Shown one piece after another: positions 27,816 to 35,890 of a stretch of 64,000 bases of DNA. The notes beneath the pieces were generated by a model that saw nothing but the letters and a program-made list of their open reading frames with translations, did no database searches and was not told the DNA's origin. The DNA lies in NCBI RefSeq assembly GCF_000355765.4, contig NZ_CP021106.3, forward strand, positions 1,273,137 through 1,337,136. Direction: 5' to 3'. The DNA is from Nitrosospira lacus. GTDB taxonomy: Bacteria > Pseudomonadota > Gammaproteobacteria > Burkholderiales > Nitrosomonadaceae. Both the position numbers and the translations under genes were made by a program. Within the stretch, counting starts at the first letter, position 1, and each line of letters opens with the position of its first letter.

Positions 27816-30800
27816 TCAAATTCCCAGTTCGGGCTGCCTTATGAAGGCGGGCGGTAACGGCAGGGTCTGATTCCGGTAATAGTCTGCTGATTTTTGAAAG
27901 ACCGGCAATTCTTTCGCTTCGGCTTGCCAGGGGATAAAGCCAATCCCGCGTTCAAAGATGAAAATTTCACCGCTATCAGGATCTTTAACGTTCAGATGCA
28001 CCCAGCCGCCCCCGATCAGTTCACGCAGGCTTTCCTGGCGACCATAAATTTGTTCCAGAACCGAAGTTTTTGCTTCGATCAGAACCTGCAAGCGCATCGC
28101 TTCATGAATTTCGATCATTTGCCTGGGTAGACCGGTACGCAAATCGCTGGACGCCCCTTCCATGACACCAAACATTCCCGCAACATTATGCGGAATCTTG
28201 GTCCCGCAACCCAGGCGTTCATTATTGACGGTGGAAAAATAATATTCCAGATTAATGCCGGCACCGACCGGGGTAGCAGCCAGCAGGATGCCTTCCAGAA
28301 TCTTTCCTTCCGGATCCTGCGCCGAATCATAAGAAATCAGAAACACACGCCGATCCAGGAATAGGCCGCGTGTAAATGACCTGCGCCCCACTGCTGCCCA
28401 GGCAACGGTGGCATGCCCCAGTTCCGGCCGTGCCTGGGAAAAATCAGTAGCGCGTTCCTGGATATGCTTCAGAGCTTGCTCCGGCGTAGGATTACGCGGG
28501 GCGGACGCCAATCGGCGGCAGCGTTCGTGCGCGGACATATACTGCGCACGGCGCAGTTCCTGCTGTATCTTTTTCAATGCACCGAGCCGTTCCGCGGGGA
28601 TATCGTCAAGGTCATACCAGATAATATCCTCATTGCAGGTATTGTGTTCGGTGCCAATAAACCAAGTGTCGTCCGGAATACCGATACCACGCTCGGCGAG
28701 CAACTTGCGTATTTGCGGGCGATTGGCCATCGCCGCGAATAGTCTTGCATTCGGCCCCCCGTGACGACCGCTGCAAGCTCCGCAATCGTAAGCGGCCAGG
28801 TGTGGATTGTTCTGACTGATGGAGCCGTGGGCAGACACGAGCACTAATTCCGCGAAGCCATAAGTCAAGCCAATATTGCGTAATAAACCGGCGATACGGT
28901 CAGCCTGTTCCTTATCGGTAAATCCCAGCCTGGGGTGTTCCGGCGTCGCGGCAACCGTCGTATCATCCGTTGATGTAAACATCAGTTCTGTGTCGACGGC
29001 GGGTGCGACAAACCGGCGGACACCCGCCACAAGTTTCTGCTGGGGTTTAGGGAATAGTGATTTGGCCAGCAATCCAAGAAATGTTACCGGCGCGATTGCA
29101 TCAATAAGCGGATGTGATGACACCAGGTTGCGGCGTAGACTCTGATGCAGCAGATTGGCGGTTCGACGGACCCATTTGCGGCCAGTGTTATGCTGGATCA
29201 AGGCGTGCTCAGTTCCCGCTCTAGGTATTTCCCGTACCTCATTGGCCGGTGTTACCACGATGGGACATAGCGGTGTCACTGCGGTATCGTCCAGACCTTT
29301 GTAATTTATGGGCAGGCCAAAAAAACCCGGCGCCCCAAACGTTTCAACGGCAGGATTGAGTTCTTCCAGATGCCTGCGGAAACTTTCTTCGCGATCGTCA
29401 AAGCAGAAAATAACTTGTGACTCGGGACGTGTATCGCGTTTCGCCCATCGGCCCTGATTGTGGTTTGCTTGTATCGCCCGGAAAATGTCGTCACGATAAT
29501 GGCGTTCATAAGCGTACAGCCAGACTTTGCAACGTTCCACCTCGGAAAATTGATCCAGCAGCATCAACATTTCCAGCAAGTCTGCTTTTGGCAGCTCCTG
29601 TATAAAGGAAGCGTTCAATCCCAAGTGCTGGCATAAACGGAACAATCGCCAGCCGCTGCTATAAATCGTATGCTTCTTGCCTCGCCGCTCAGCCAGCGGA
29701 CTGAACTGCCAAGTCTGGATCAGGTCGGCAAGCTGCTGCCAAACCGCACGTTCATGCCGTTCCGAAACAGCAAGCATGGTCAGGGATTCTACCCGTTGGG
29801 TCAGATACTCCGGTAACTCTCCCTTATACAGTTGCCTGCGCGCCATGAATTCGGATAGATTCTTATGAAAATAGGTCTGCAAGCTGCTCAATTTGGCTTC
29901 GATCCGCCAATTTTCCTGACAGACCTGATTTAACCAGAGCCGATCCAGTGTCAACCGGATTGCCAGGTAATCGGCGAGGTTCGGTTTGGCATCGTTCGCT
30001 GTATGATAATCTGGATGGTGCTGACGCCAGTTGATCAAGCCTGACCAGCCAGGCAGCTCAAGCGACAATCGGCGCAGATACCCTTCCCATTTTGTGCGCG
30101 GTATCTCAAGCTGCGATAGTTGCAGAATAATCGTGTCCACCGCATCCATGGGGAGTTGCGCGACTATCTGCCGCCAATCAGGTAACTCTTGCAGAAATGG
30201 ATTGGCATCATACTGGGCAGTTGCCCGCCACGCGGCATAAAGTCCCAACCTGCTGCGCTCAGGTATCTGCCATGCCGCGATACCTTCATCCATGGCGGAA
30301 GCGCAGATGCGGATCAATTGCGGCCGAACGGAATCGAGAATATCGATCCCGCTCAACTCCATGATAAAACCGCGCAAGGTAATGCTATCGCCCAGTTGGT
30401 CCAGTAAATCATCCAGGACCTTGCCTGCCTGGCGCTGCATTTGCTCATGAATCGATGCCCCGTTTCCCTCATAAACGTGTTCAAGCCATTCTTCAGCCTG
30501 TTCCATTGACAAATCCAGCAGATTCTCCGGATGCAGCCCGGCATGCTCCATTTCGAGCTTCGTCAAGATGCTCTCCCAGAGTTGCCTGATGACGTTATCC
30601 GGATAGGTACTATCGGCAAGCAATTGCTTGCGGGCCTGTTCAGAGACGTCGGTTTGCACGGTATCCAAGGCTTGCAATTCTTCTATCTGCCAAGTCAGCT
30701 CGCTGACGCTTAATGGTTGCAGGTCGAATAACAATGCAATGCGATAGAGGTCTTTACGCCGGACGACTTTATCTTTCACCGTGCAGATGATCGTATCCGC

Positions 30801-31100
30801 TTCTAACTTCGGATCATGTGCCAGCGCCGCAAGGATATCGCTGTCATCGATACGCTTCTGCCAGTAAAAAGCACGGCTTTGTGTTTCGGGAAGATAGCCG
30901 CGAATTCCGGTCAATGCTTCGAAGGCCGCCAGAGCTTCTTCAAAGGGAAGGTGCTGGAAGCCGTGGAGCGTATTATGGTGTACAAAATTCAGAATAGGTG
31001 CCTGGCCCGGCAGGACATGATCCAGATGGTTCAGCGCAGCAGTGATGTGCTCACGCGGGCTGCTTGCCTGATCGCCGGATTTAAAATGTGCTTCTTGCAT
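27816..31100 (-). CDS. dabA: DabA (DUF2309): beta-CA-like subunit of the DAB inorganic-carbon pump
   Basis: 1094-aa largely soluble protein that, in characterised DAB complexes, binds zinc and is proposed to hydrate CO2 vectorially at the membrane. The beta-CA-like ligands are clear: Cys566 and Asp568 (VIFCFDDREES), His758 (VSAHGS) and Cys773 (AAYDCGACSGRHGG). The His-to-Cys spacing of 15 equals that of the characterised proteobacterial DabA. The N-terminal HHNTLHGFQHLPFEEA motif is typical of DUF2309. It is about 260 residues longer than the short DabA type, placing it in the long subgroup. The start is 2 nt after the stop of the upstream NuoM-like gene, with a GGGGG stretch as ribosome site. 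Confidence 0.93.
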   Translation of the reverse strand: MQEAHFKSGDQASSPREHITAALNHLDHVLPGQAPILNFVHHNTLHGFQHLPFEEALAAFEALTGIRGYLPETQSRAFYWQKRIDDSDILAALAHDPKLEADTIICTVKDKVVRRKDLYRIALLFDLQPLSVSELTWQIEELQALDTVQTDVSEQARKQLLADSTYPDNVIRQLWESILTKLEMEHAGLHPENLLDLSMEQAEEWLEHVYEGNGASIHEQMQRQAGKVLDDLLDQLGDSITLRGFIMELSGIDILDSVRPQLIRICASAMDEGIAAWQIPERSRLGLYAAWRATAQYDANPFLQELPDWRQIVAQLPMDAVDTIILQLSQLEIPRTKWEGYLRRLSLELPGWSGLINWRQHHPDYHTANDAKPNLADYLAIRLTLDRLWLNQVCQENWRIEAKLSSLQTYFHKNLSEFMARRQLYKGELPEYLTQRVESLTMLAVSERHERAVWQQLADLIQTWQFSPLAERRGKKHTIYSSGWRLFRLCQHLGLNASFIQELPKADLLEMLMLLDQFSEVERCKVWLYAYERHYRDDIFRAIQANHNQGRWAKRDTRPESQVIFCFDDREESFRRHLEELNPAVETFGAPGFFGLPINYKGLDDTAVTPLCPIVVTPANEVREIPRAGTEHALIQHNTGRKWVRRTANLLHQSLRRNLVSSHPLIDAIAPVTFLGLLAKSLFPKPQQKLVAGVRRFVAPAVDTELMFTSTDDTTVAATPEHPRLGFTDKEQADRIAGLLRNIGLTYGFAELVLVSAHGSISQNNPHLAAYDCGACSGRHGGPNARLFAAMANRPQIRKLLAERGIGIPDDTWFIGTEHNTCNEDIIWYDLDDIPAERLGALKKIQQELRRAQYMSAHERCRRLASAPRNPTPEQALKHIQERATDFSQARPELGHATVAWAAVGRRSFTRGLFLDRRVFLISYDSAQDPEGKILEGILLAATPVGAGINLEYYFSTVNNERLGCGTKIPHNVAGMFGVMEGASSDLRTGLPRQMIEIHEAMRLQVLIEAKTSVLEQIYGRQESLRELIGGGWVHLNVKDPDSGEIFIFERGIGFIPWQAEAKELPVFQKSADYYRNQTLPLPPAFIRQPELGI

Positions 31101-31102
31101 CG

Positions 31103-32578
31103 CTAACCCCCTAGAATTTTTAGCCTGACCAGGCTGTTCATCTGCGAGATGGTTGCTGTTGACAAATCAATCAGGGACGCGGGCAGCAGGCCGAACAGGA
31201 CTATTCCAGAAACCAGAATGCCCAGCGCCAGCAGTTCGGGCGGTCTCAAATCTTCAATCTGTTTCATCTGCGGTTTCACCGGGCCGGTGAACAGCAGGCC
31301 TACGGTACGGATCGCATAAGCGGTACTGATCAGAATAGCCAGGCTGAAAAACACCATCAAGCCGCCCCATTGCTGAAAACCACCAACCATGGCGTGTAGT
31401 TCCGCCACTGCTCCGACCGTTCCTGGCATGCCCATTGCGGCCAGCAACGTTATGGTGGTAAAAAATGCGAAACGCGGCATGACCTGAACCAGCGAGCTGT
31501 AATCCTGGATGTTGCGGGTATGGGTGCGGTCATAAAGCAGACCCACCACCAGAAATAATGCACCCGCAATCAGCCCGTGAGCACTCATTTGCAAGACCGC
31601 GCCGGTAAACCCCGTTTCATTTAATGTGGAAATCCCCAATAAGACAATGCCCATGTGACTGATGGAAGAATAGGCGACCATGGCTTTAAGATCACTTTGC
31701 CTCCAGGCCAGCAAACCGCCATAGATCATGCCGAACAGAGCCAGAAAGACGAGTAAGGATTGTAGAGTCTGGGCGGCCGCCGGCAGGATGACCACCGCTC
31801 GGAGTAAGCCGTATGCTCCCATTTTCAGCAATATGCCGGATAGCAGGATACTGACCGGGCTAGGCGCTTCAACGTGAGCCAGCGGCAACCAGCCGTGAAG
31901 AGGGAAAATCGGCATCTTGACGCCGAAGCCGATCAGGAAACCGAGGAATGCCCAAACTTGCTGATCCTTGGGCATGTTTTCGGATACATGACTCATCGCG
32001 CTCATCAGGGAGACATGTTCCGGCACGTATTGATACACCGCGATCAGGCTGACCAGCATAAAAATCGAACCGCCCATCGTATACAGCACAAAATTAAGAC
32101 TTGCCGTCTGCCGCCGCTTGCCACCCCAGCGGTCGATCAAAAAAAACATCGGAATTAAGGTGATTTCCCAGAAAATATAAAAGAGAGACCAGTCCTGGGC
32201 AAGAAACACGCCCAGCATGCCGAATTCGGTCAGCAGTATGCTGATGTGATATCCCTTGACGCCGACGACAATGCTGGAAGAAGCGAGTAGTGCTATGGAA
32301 GTAAGCAGCGTGGCCAAAACCACCATCGGAACGGATAAGCCGTCGACGCCCAATGCGTACGCACTGCCGACTTTGGGGTTGATGGAAAAATATTCGTTGA
32401 ACTGCAGACCGGCGTTGTGCGGGTCGTAATGAAAAAGCAGGTAACAGGTAAGTAAAAAAGTGAAGCCGGCAAATAGATTCCCGAGATAGCGGGCTATATC
32501 GGCGTCCCGGCCGGAGATCAGTGCCAGGATCAGGGCACCAATTGCGGGGGTCCAGAGAATTGCACTCAAAATCCCCAT
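31103..32578 (-). CDS. NuoM-like antiporter subunit, first gene of the DAB-type operon
   Basis: 491-aa polytopic membrane protein, the closest of the set to canonical NuoM: Glu in FYIFWEITLIPMFFLID, Lys in FGVKMPIFPLHGWLPLAHVE, Lys in LLKMGAYGLLR, and YSSISHMGIVLLG. It starts the operon about 68 nt after a predicted transcription start. Its placement before dabA rather than in a nuo operon suggests that it is a membrane arm subunit of an enlarged DAB complex. I infer cooperation with the other antiporter subunits from gene order only. Confidence 0.88.
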   Translation of the reverse strand: MGILSAILWTPAIGALILALISGRDADIARYLGNLFAGFTFLLTCYLLFHYDPHNAGLQFNEYFSINPKVGSAYALGVDGLSVPMVVLATLLTSIALLASSSIVVGVKGYHISILLTEFGMLGVFLAQDWSLFYIFWEITLIPMFFLIDRWGGKRRQTASLNFVLYTMGGSIFMLVSLIAVYQYVPEHVSLMSAMSHVSENMPKDQQVWAFLGFLIGFGVKMPIFPLHGWLPLAHVEAPSPVSILLSGILLKMGAYGLLRAVVILPAAAQTLQSLLVFLALFGMIYGGLLAWRQSDLKAMVAYSSISHMGIVLLGISTLNETGFTGAVLQMSAHGLIAGALFLVVGLLYDRTHTRNIQDYSSLVQVMPRFAFFTTITLLAAMGMPGTVGAVAELHAMVGGFQQWGGLMVFFSLAILISTAYAIRTVGLLFTGPVKPQMKQIEDLRPPELLALGILVSGIVLFGLLPASLIDLSTATISQMNSLVRLKILGG

Positions 32579-32588
32579 TTTCTTAGTT

Positions 32589-32621
32589 GTTAAAAACTCC
32601 CATTTGTTACCCGTTAAAAAC
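32589..32621. repeat. GTTAAAAAC direct repeat in the DAB operon leader
   Basis: GTTAAAAAC at 32589-32597 and again at 32613-32621, 24 bp apart, each followed by CYCC-like bases. The repeat lies between the predicted DAB transcription start and the first ATG (minus strand), so it could be an operator or a leader RNA element. Confidence 0.45.
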
Positions 32622-32652
32622 CCTAACTGCGGGATGGTTATTTGTTATTCAT

Positions 32653-32660
32653 ATTTTATA
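32653..32660 (-). promoter_or_regulatory. Candidate -10 element of the DAB operon
   Basis: TATAAAAT on the minus strand, giving a predicted start about 68 nt before the first ATG. No good TTGACA is found at 16-18 bp; TTGCAC lies 22 bp upstream. An activator-dependent promoter is plausible. Confidence 0.4.
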
Positions 32661-32720
32661 GTGTCATGGATTCGACAAAAAAGTGCAAATTTTTTTGAAA
32701 AATGGAGATTGCTCTCCACC

Positions 32721-32760
32721 ATTCACAAATTAATCACACTTACAAAATGTTTTCTTCACA
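32721..32760 (+). promoter_or_regulatory. TTCACAAATT element, copy A (conserved 40-bp block)
   Basis: The block begins ATTCACAAATTAATC and ends TTTTCTTCACA. Without gaps, 31 of 40 bases equal those of block B at 37201-37240, including the last 10. Two TTCACA copies are 33 bp apart, about three helical turns. TATGTTA follows 5 bp after the block. It lies 143 nt upstream of the DAB operon and about 310 nt upstream of the sbtA operon. Confidence 0.6.
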
Positions 32761-33069
32761 GCGGGTATGTTAATTTCCTTTCAAAACGTAATTCGCATCC
32801 TTTATAACGAAACTGGCCCCTTCATAAAATTACTTATTTGGTTAATATTCAAATAGTTACATTGACTATATTTAAACTAGTGGCTTGTAATTGAGATTTA
32901 ATTCGGAGATTGATTTTCATTAAACTCCAGAAGCTGGAAGAAACCCGTCAGCTTAATGGATGGAGAAGTTTAAAAGAATTTACATAAAAATGATATATGC
33001 AAGCTGGGTTTTACAGTGCGTTAATTCTGCTTGTGTTCCAGAAATTCTCATTTGCCTGCGGAGGATTGT

Positions 33070-33264
33070 ATGACGGTAATATATTTGGAAGATGTAAAAA
33101 GGGCGCGCGCCGAGATCGAAGCGGCAAACAATGTCACCGCCGTCAAGGAGGTAGAAGACGGATGGAAGATTGAGACCAAAACGATTAAAAAATTCATTCC
33201 CGGCTTTCTCTATGAGGGGGTCGAGCAGGTGGTGAGACATCTTTGCCGCAACAATAATAAATAG
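33070..33264 (+). CDS. Small protein of unknown function leading the sbtA operon
   Basis: 64 aa, MTVIYLEDVKRARAEIEAAN at the start, with GGAGG 6 nt before the ATG, a very good ribosome site. It has a charged, mixed helix/strand pattern (AVKEVEDGWKIETKTIKKFI) and no membrane segment or signal peptide. I do not recognise it. It lies on the same strand as sbtA, 149 nt ahead, and is probably co-transcribed. A regulatory or accessory role for the transporter is a guess. Confidence 0.6.
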   Translation: MTVIYLEDVKRARAEIEAANNVTAVKEVEDGWKIETKTIKKFIPGFLYEGVEQVVRHLCRNNNK

Positions 33265-33304
33265 GGTACGTCACGTAAAAGCTCATTCTGAAGGAGATAG
33301 AGTA

Positions 33305-33409
33305 ATGAAACGCCATAAGAGGTCGAAGCAATATAAGGGATGCTGCAACACGGCGCTGGGAAAATCGCGCGAATCGATACCACAATCAATAATGACAATA
33401 GGAGGATGA
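33305..33409 (+). CDS. 34-aa basic peptide between the small ORF and sbtA
   Basis: ATG at 33305 with AAGGAGATAG just upstream, an excellent ribosome site, and stop TGA at 33407-33409, 4 nt before the sbtA start. It encodes MKRHKRSKQYKGCCNTALGK and 14 more residues ending MTIGG. It is rich in Lys/Arg with a Cys-Cys pair. The stop overlaps the sbtA ribosome site (AGGAGG), so its translation could feed ribosomes to sbtA. It may be a leader peptide rather than a functional protein. Confidence 0.45.
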   Translation: MKRHKRSKQYKGCCNTALGKSRESIPQSIMTIGG

Positions 33410-33413
33410 CGCA

Positions 33414-34364
33414 ATGGCGACCATACAACCAGTAGTGCTATTCTTCATCTTGGGGGTTTTAGCCGGCGTGCTGAAATCCGACCTCAAGATCCCCGAGGCT
33501 TTATATAAAAGCCTTAGCATCTTCCTGTTGATCGCCATCGGTTTCAAGGGTGGGGTGTCGATGGCCAAGTACGAGATCATGGAGGTGCTGCCCATCGCCC
33601 TGTCGATGGTTGTGCTCGCGGCGCTGATACCACTGACGGCCTATCCCATATTGAAGAAGCTGGGGAAATTCAATCAGGCCGATTCCGGCGCTATTGCGGC
33701 CCACTACGGTTCGGTGAGCGCGGTGACCTTTGCGGTTGGCATTGCCTTCCTGGATGGTATCAAGGAAACGTCCGAAGGTTACATGGTCCTGATCATGGCG
33801 TTGATGGAGATACCGGCGCTGGTGACCGGCACCATCCTCGCGCGGCGTGGCGCTGGGGGCTCTACCCAGTGGGGCAAGCTGATGCATGAGATCCTGACTG
33901 GGACAAGTATTTTTCTGATGGTTGGCGGGGTCATCGTCGGCTACTACGCTGGAATGGTAAAACTTGTCTCGCCGCTGGATAAGATGTTCATGGACCTGTT
34001 CATGGGCGTGCTGGCCTTGTTCCTGCTGGAAATGGGCTTGCTGGCATCAGCGCGGTTATCGGCAATCAGGGCAAAAGGGCCGTTCCTGCTCGCATTCGGC
34101 ATACTATTCCCATTAACGGCCGGGTTCTTTGGCGCATTCCTGGGCGCTTTATTCAGTTTATCCCTGGGTGGCACCATGATGCTCGCTGTGCTGTACGCCA
34201 GTTGTTCCTACATTGCGGCTCCCGCAGCCATGCGCATCGCGGTGCCGGAAGCGGATCCAGCAGTGTCGATCGGCGCTTCTCTGGGGGTGACCTTCCCGTT
34301 CAACATATTCGTCGGAGTGCCGATCTACTTTGAAATGGCGAAATTTTTCAAAGCAATGTTTTAA
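33414..34364 (+). CDS. sbtA: Sodium-dependent bicarbonate transporter SbtA
   Basis: 316-aa inner-membrane protein of about ten helices. SbtA/DUF897 motifs are present: SDLKIPEALYKSLSIFLLIA, GFKGG, AIAAHYGSVSAVTFAVG and ASCSYIAAPAAMRIAVPEAD. In cyanobacteria it imports HCO3- with Na+ at high affinity. An AGGAGG ribosome site lies 8 nt upstream. It is followed by an SbtB-like PII protein, the standard pairing, and forms part of the carbon-uptake island. Length is shorter than the cyanobacterial protein (about 370 aa) because the central cytoplasmic loop is shorter, as in other proteobacterial forms. Confidence 0.94.
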   Translation: MATIQPVVLFFILGVLAGVLKSDLKIPEALYKSLSIFLLIAIGFKGGVSMAKYEIMEVLPIALSMVVLAALIPLTAYPILKKLGKFNQADSGAIAAHYGSVSAVTFAVGIAFLDGIKETSEGYMVLIMALMEIPALVTGTILARRGAGGSTQWGKLMHEILTGTSIFLMVGGVIVGYYAGMVKLVSPLDKMFMDLFMGVLALFLLEMGLLASARLSAIRAKGPFLLAFGILFPLTAGFFGAFLGALFSLSLGGTMMLAVLYASCSYIAAPAAMRIAVPEADPAVSIGASLGVTFPFNIFVGVPIYFEMAKFFKAMF

Positions 34365-34396
34365 AGCATCGGCATAATCAGCGCAAAAAACTATGG

Positions 34397-34454
34397 ACGT
34401 ACTATCATTACGGAAAAGGCATTAGAAAAGCACTTGTCCGGGGGGATAGTACGT
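34397..34454. repeat. 10-bp perfect inverted repeat between sbtA and sbtB
   Basis: ACGTACTATC at 34397-34406 and GATAGTACGT at 34445-34454, with a 38-nt loop. There is no T-run after it, so it is not a simple terminator. It could form an RNA stem that sets the sbtA/sbtB ratio, or be an operator. Confidence 0.6.
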
Positions 34455-34524
34455 TTCGGTAGCAGGTTATATCAATACCGGGTGGCGCGGTTACACGACA
34501 CTCTTCACTTTCTAGGAGGAAACA

Positions 34525-34842
34525 ATGAATGCCACGATAGCTATGAAACGGTTGGAGATCGTAATTGATGAGGAAAAGCTCGAAGACCTGATAGCCTTAT
34601 TGAATGAGGTCGGCGTGCGGGGCTATACATTCCTCAGGCAAGCTAGTGGGCTTGGCTCGCGTGGTACACGGCGCCCTGACGATATTTTTTTCGAACAAAC
34701 CAACGCCATGATGATTCTCGCCTGCGAAGAAAAGCAGGCGGAGAGACTTGTTACGACACTTCGCCCGAGGTTAAAGGAGTTTGGTGGGATGTGTCTGATT
34801 TCGGATTGCGCATGGGTGATAGGACCCGCAGTTTCATACTGA
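34525..34842 (+). CDS. sbtB: SbtB-like PII-superfamily regulator of SbtA
   Basis: 105-aa cytosolic trimer-type protein with the ferredoxin-like PII fold (MKRLEIVIDEEKLEDLIALL, RGYTFLRQASGLGSRG). In cyanobacteria SbtB binds adenine nucleotides and gates SbtA. AGGAGG precedes the ATG at good spacing. It follows sbtA with a 160-nt spacer containing an inverted repeat. The C-terminal redox R-loop (CGPxGC) of cyanobacterial SbtB is absent; the protein ends CAWVIGPAVSY. It therefore probably lacks the thioredoxin-type control described for the cyanobacterial protein. Confidence 0.85.
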   Translation: MNATIAMKRLEIVIDEEKLEDLIALLNEVGVRGYTFLRQASGLGSRGTRRPDDIFFEQTNAMMILACEEKQAERLVTTLRPRLKEFGGMCLISDCAWVIGPAVSY

Positions 34843-34963
34843 TCCGTTCATCAAACTTGAGACGTTTCGCATGGGTAAAGTAAGCCAGAAACTGTTGCCT
34901 CTTGTTACCACGGCATGACTGTTTTTTTGCATGGTTATGGTTCCAATAACTCAAGGGGTGGTC

Positions 34964-35557
34964 ATGTTACAAGACAGGATATTTGAGAAAACACTGTTGG
35001 GCGGCATTGCGATCTCATTTCTGGCCGGCTTATTCATCACTCAAGCCGCGCCCGTTGATGCGGCGGAACCCCACGCGAAATTTAACAAAGCCGGAGAGCT
35101 CATCCGTCCCACCAAATATCGGGAGTGGGTTTTTGTGGGCTCGCCAGTCACACCGAAAGATATGAACGAGGGTAAACCTGCATTCCCGGAGTTTCACAAT
35201 GTCTACATTGATCCAGCCAGCTGGGCTCACTGGAAAAAAACAGGGATATTTCGCGACGGTACCATTTTTGTTCTCGAAATGGTTAGCGTGGGTGACAAGA
35301 AGTCGGCGAGTGGAAATGGGTATTTTCAGGGAGAATTTGGCGGTATCGCGGCAGCGGTCAAAAGCAAGAGACGCTTCCCGGACACACCCAACAATTGGGC
35401 TTACTTCGGTTTTAGCGACAAACCCACCGCAGCGGCACAACCTGATGAAGCCTGCGCAGCATGTCATAAGGCTAATGCCGCGGATGATATGGTTTTCATT
35501 CAACATTATCCTGTGTTGCGCGCTGGCAAAGGCAAACCCAGGCAAAAGGCTTTTTGA
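34964..35557 (+). CDS. Cytochrome P460
   Basis: Periplasmic c-type haem enzyme known from ammonia oxidisers, which oxidises hydroxylamine (and NO) to N2O. 197 aa from the ATG at 34964, which has AGGGG upstream; an earlier GTG/ATG frame start at 34931 is less likely. A signal peptide (GIAISFLAGLFITQAAPVDA) is followed by the P460 domain (YREWVFVGSPVTP, WAHWKKTGIFRDGTIF), and the haem motif CAACH at residues 164-168. One of the Lys pair 91/92 is the candidate for the unusual haem-Lys cross-link. It stands alone between sbtB and a truncated transposase gene. Confidence 0.9.
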   Translation: MLQDRIFEKTLLGGIAISFLAGLFITQAAPVDAAEPHAKFNKAGELIRPTKYREWVFVGSPVTPKDMNEGKPAFPEFHNVYIDPASWAHWKKTGIFRDGTIFVLEMVSVGDKKSASGNGYFQGEFGGIAAAVKSKRRFPDTPNNWAYFGFSDKPTAAAQPDEACAACHKANAADDMVFIQHYPVLRAGKGKPRQKAF

Positions 35558-35890
35558 ACGTTAGTGTTTCTGATAGTAACAGACCCTACGTCTGAAAACT
35601 TGGCCGGACACGTTCATTCTTCCAACTGTTCAGCCAATTTGGTGATCCTTGTTGGCAAGTCCCGGGTCACATTCGCAATGTGAAAGCTCTCGGATATGGC
35701 GACCAACGGCAGGACCACAGGGGCGCAGTTAACACTCTGTCAATAAGCCGCACATTATGCAGCGTCATGTTTGACAGAGCGTCGAGTGATCGGAAGCATT
35801 TGTTTGATCAAAAGAGACGGAGTCACTGGGACGACGGTTTTCCAAGGTCCATTCTGTAGATTTTACTTATTCACCTGATATGAGTATGCA
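35558..35890. other. 333-nt region after cytochrome P460, possible remnant
   Basis: No intact gene. On the minus strand from about 35731 down to 35614 a short frame reads VVLPLVAISESFHIANVTRD and ends ITKLAEQLEE before a stop. This looks protein-like but has no clear start, so it may be the tail of a lost gene. The 9-bp inverted repeat at 35735-35779 abuts this fragment. Confidence 0.4.
35735..35779. repeat. 9-bp inverted repeat near a transposase remnant
   Basis: CTCTGTCAA at 35735-35743 and TTGACAGAG at 35771-35779, perfect arms with a 27-nt loop. Located 112 nt before the IS630-like fragment. It could be an old insertion end or an operator; no T-run is present. Confidence 0.4.

Larger units (their letters stand above)
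32579..33069. other. 491-nt AT-rich divergent promoter region between the DAB and sbtA operons
   Basis: No gene. It holds a candidate DAB promoter (minus strand, 32653-32660), a GTTAAAAAC direct repeat at 32589 and 32613 in the DAB leader, a short hairpin GGAGA-TTGC-TCTCC near 32704-32717, and the conserved 40-bp block A at 32721-32760. The base composition is clearly more AT-rich than in the flanking genes. Confidence 0.7.

Noticed and set aside
23094-32578. A complex I (nuo) operon
   Set aside because: Only NuoL/NuoM-like membrane subunits are present, interrupted by dabA; no NADH- or quinone-binding modules, so a DAB-type assembly fits better.
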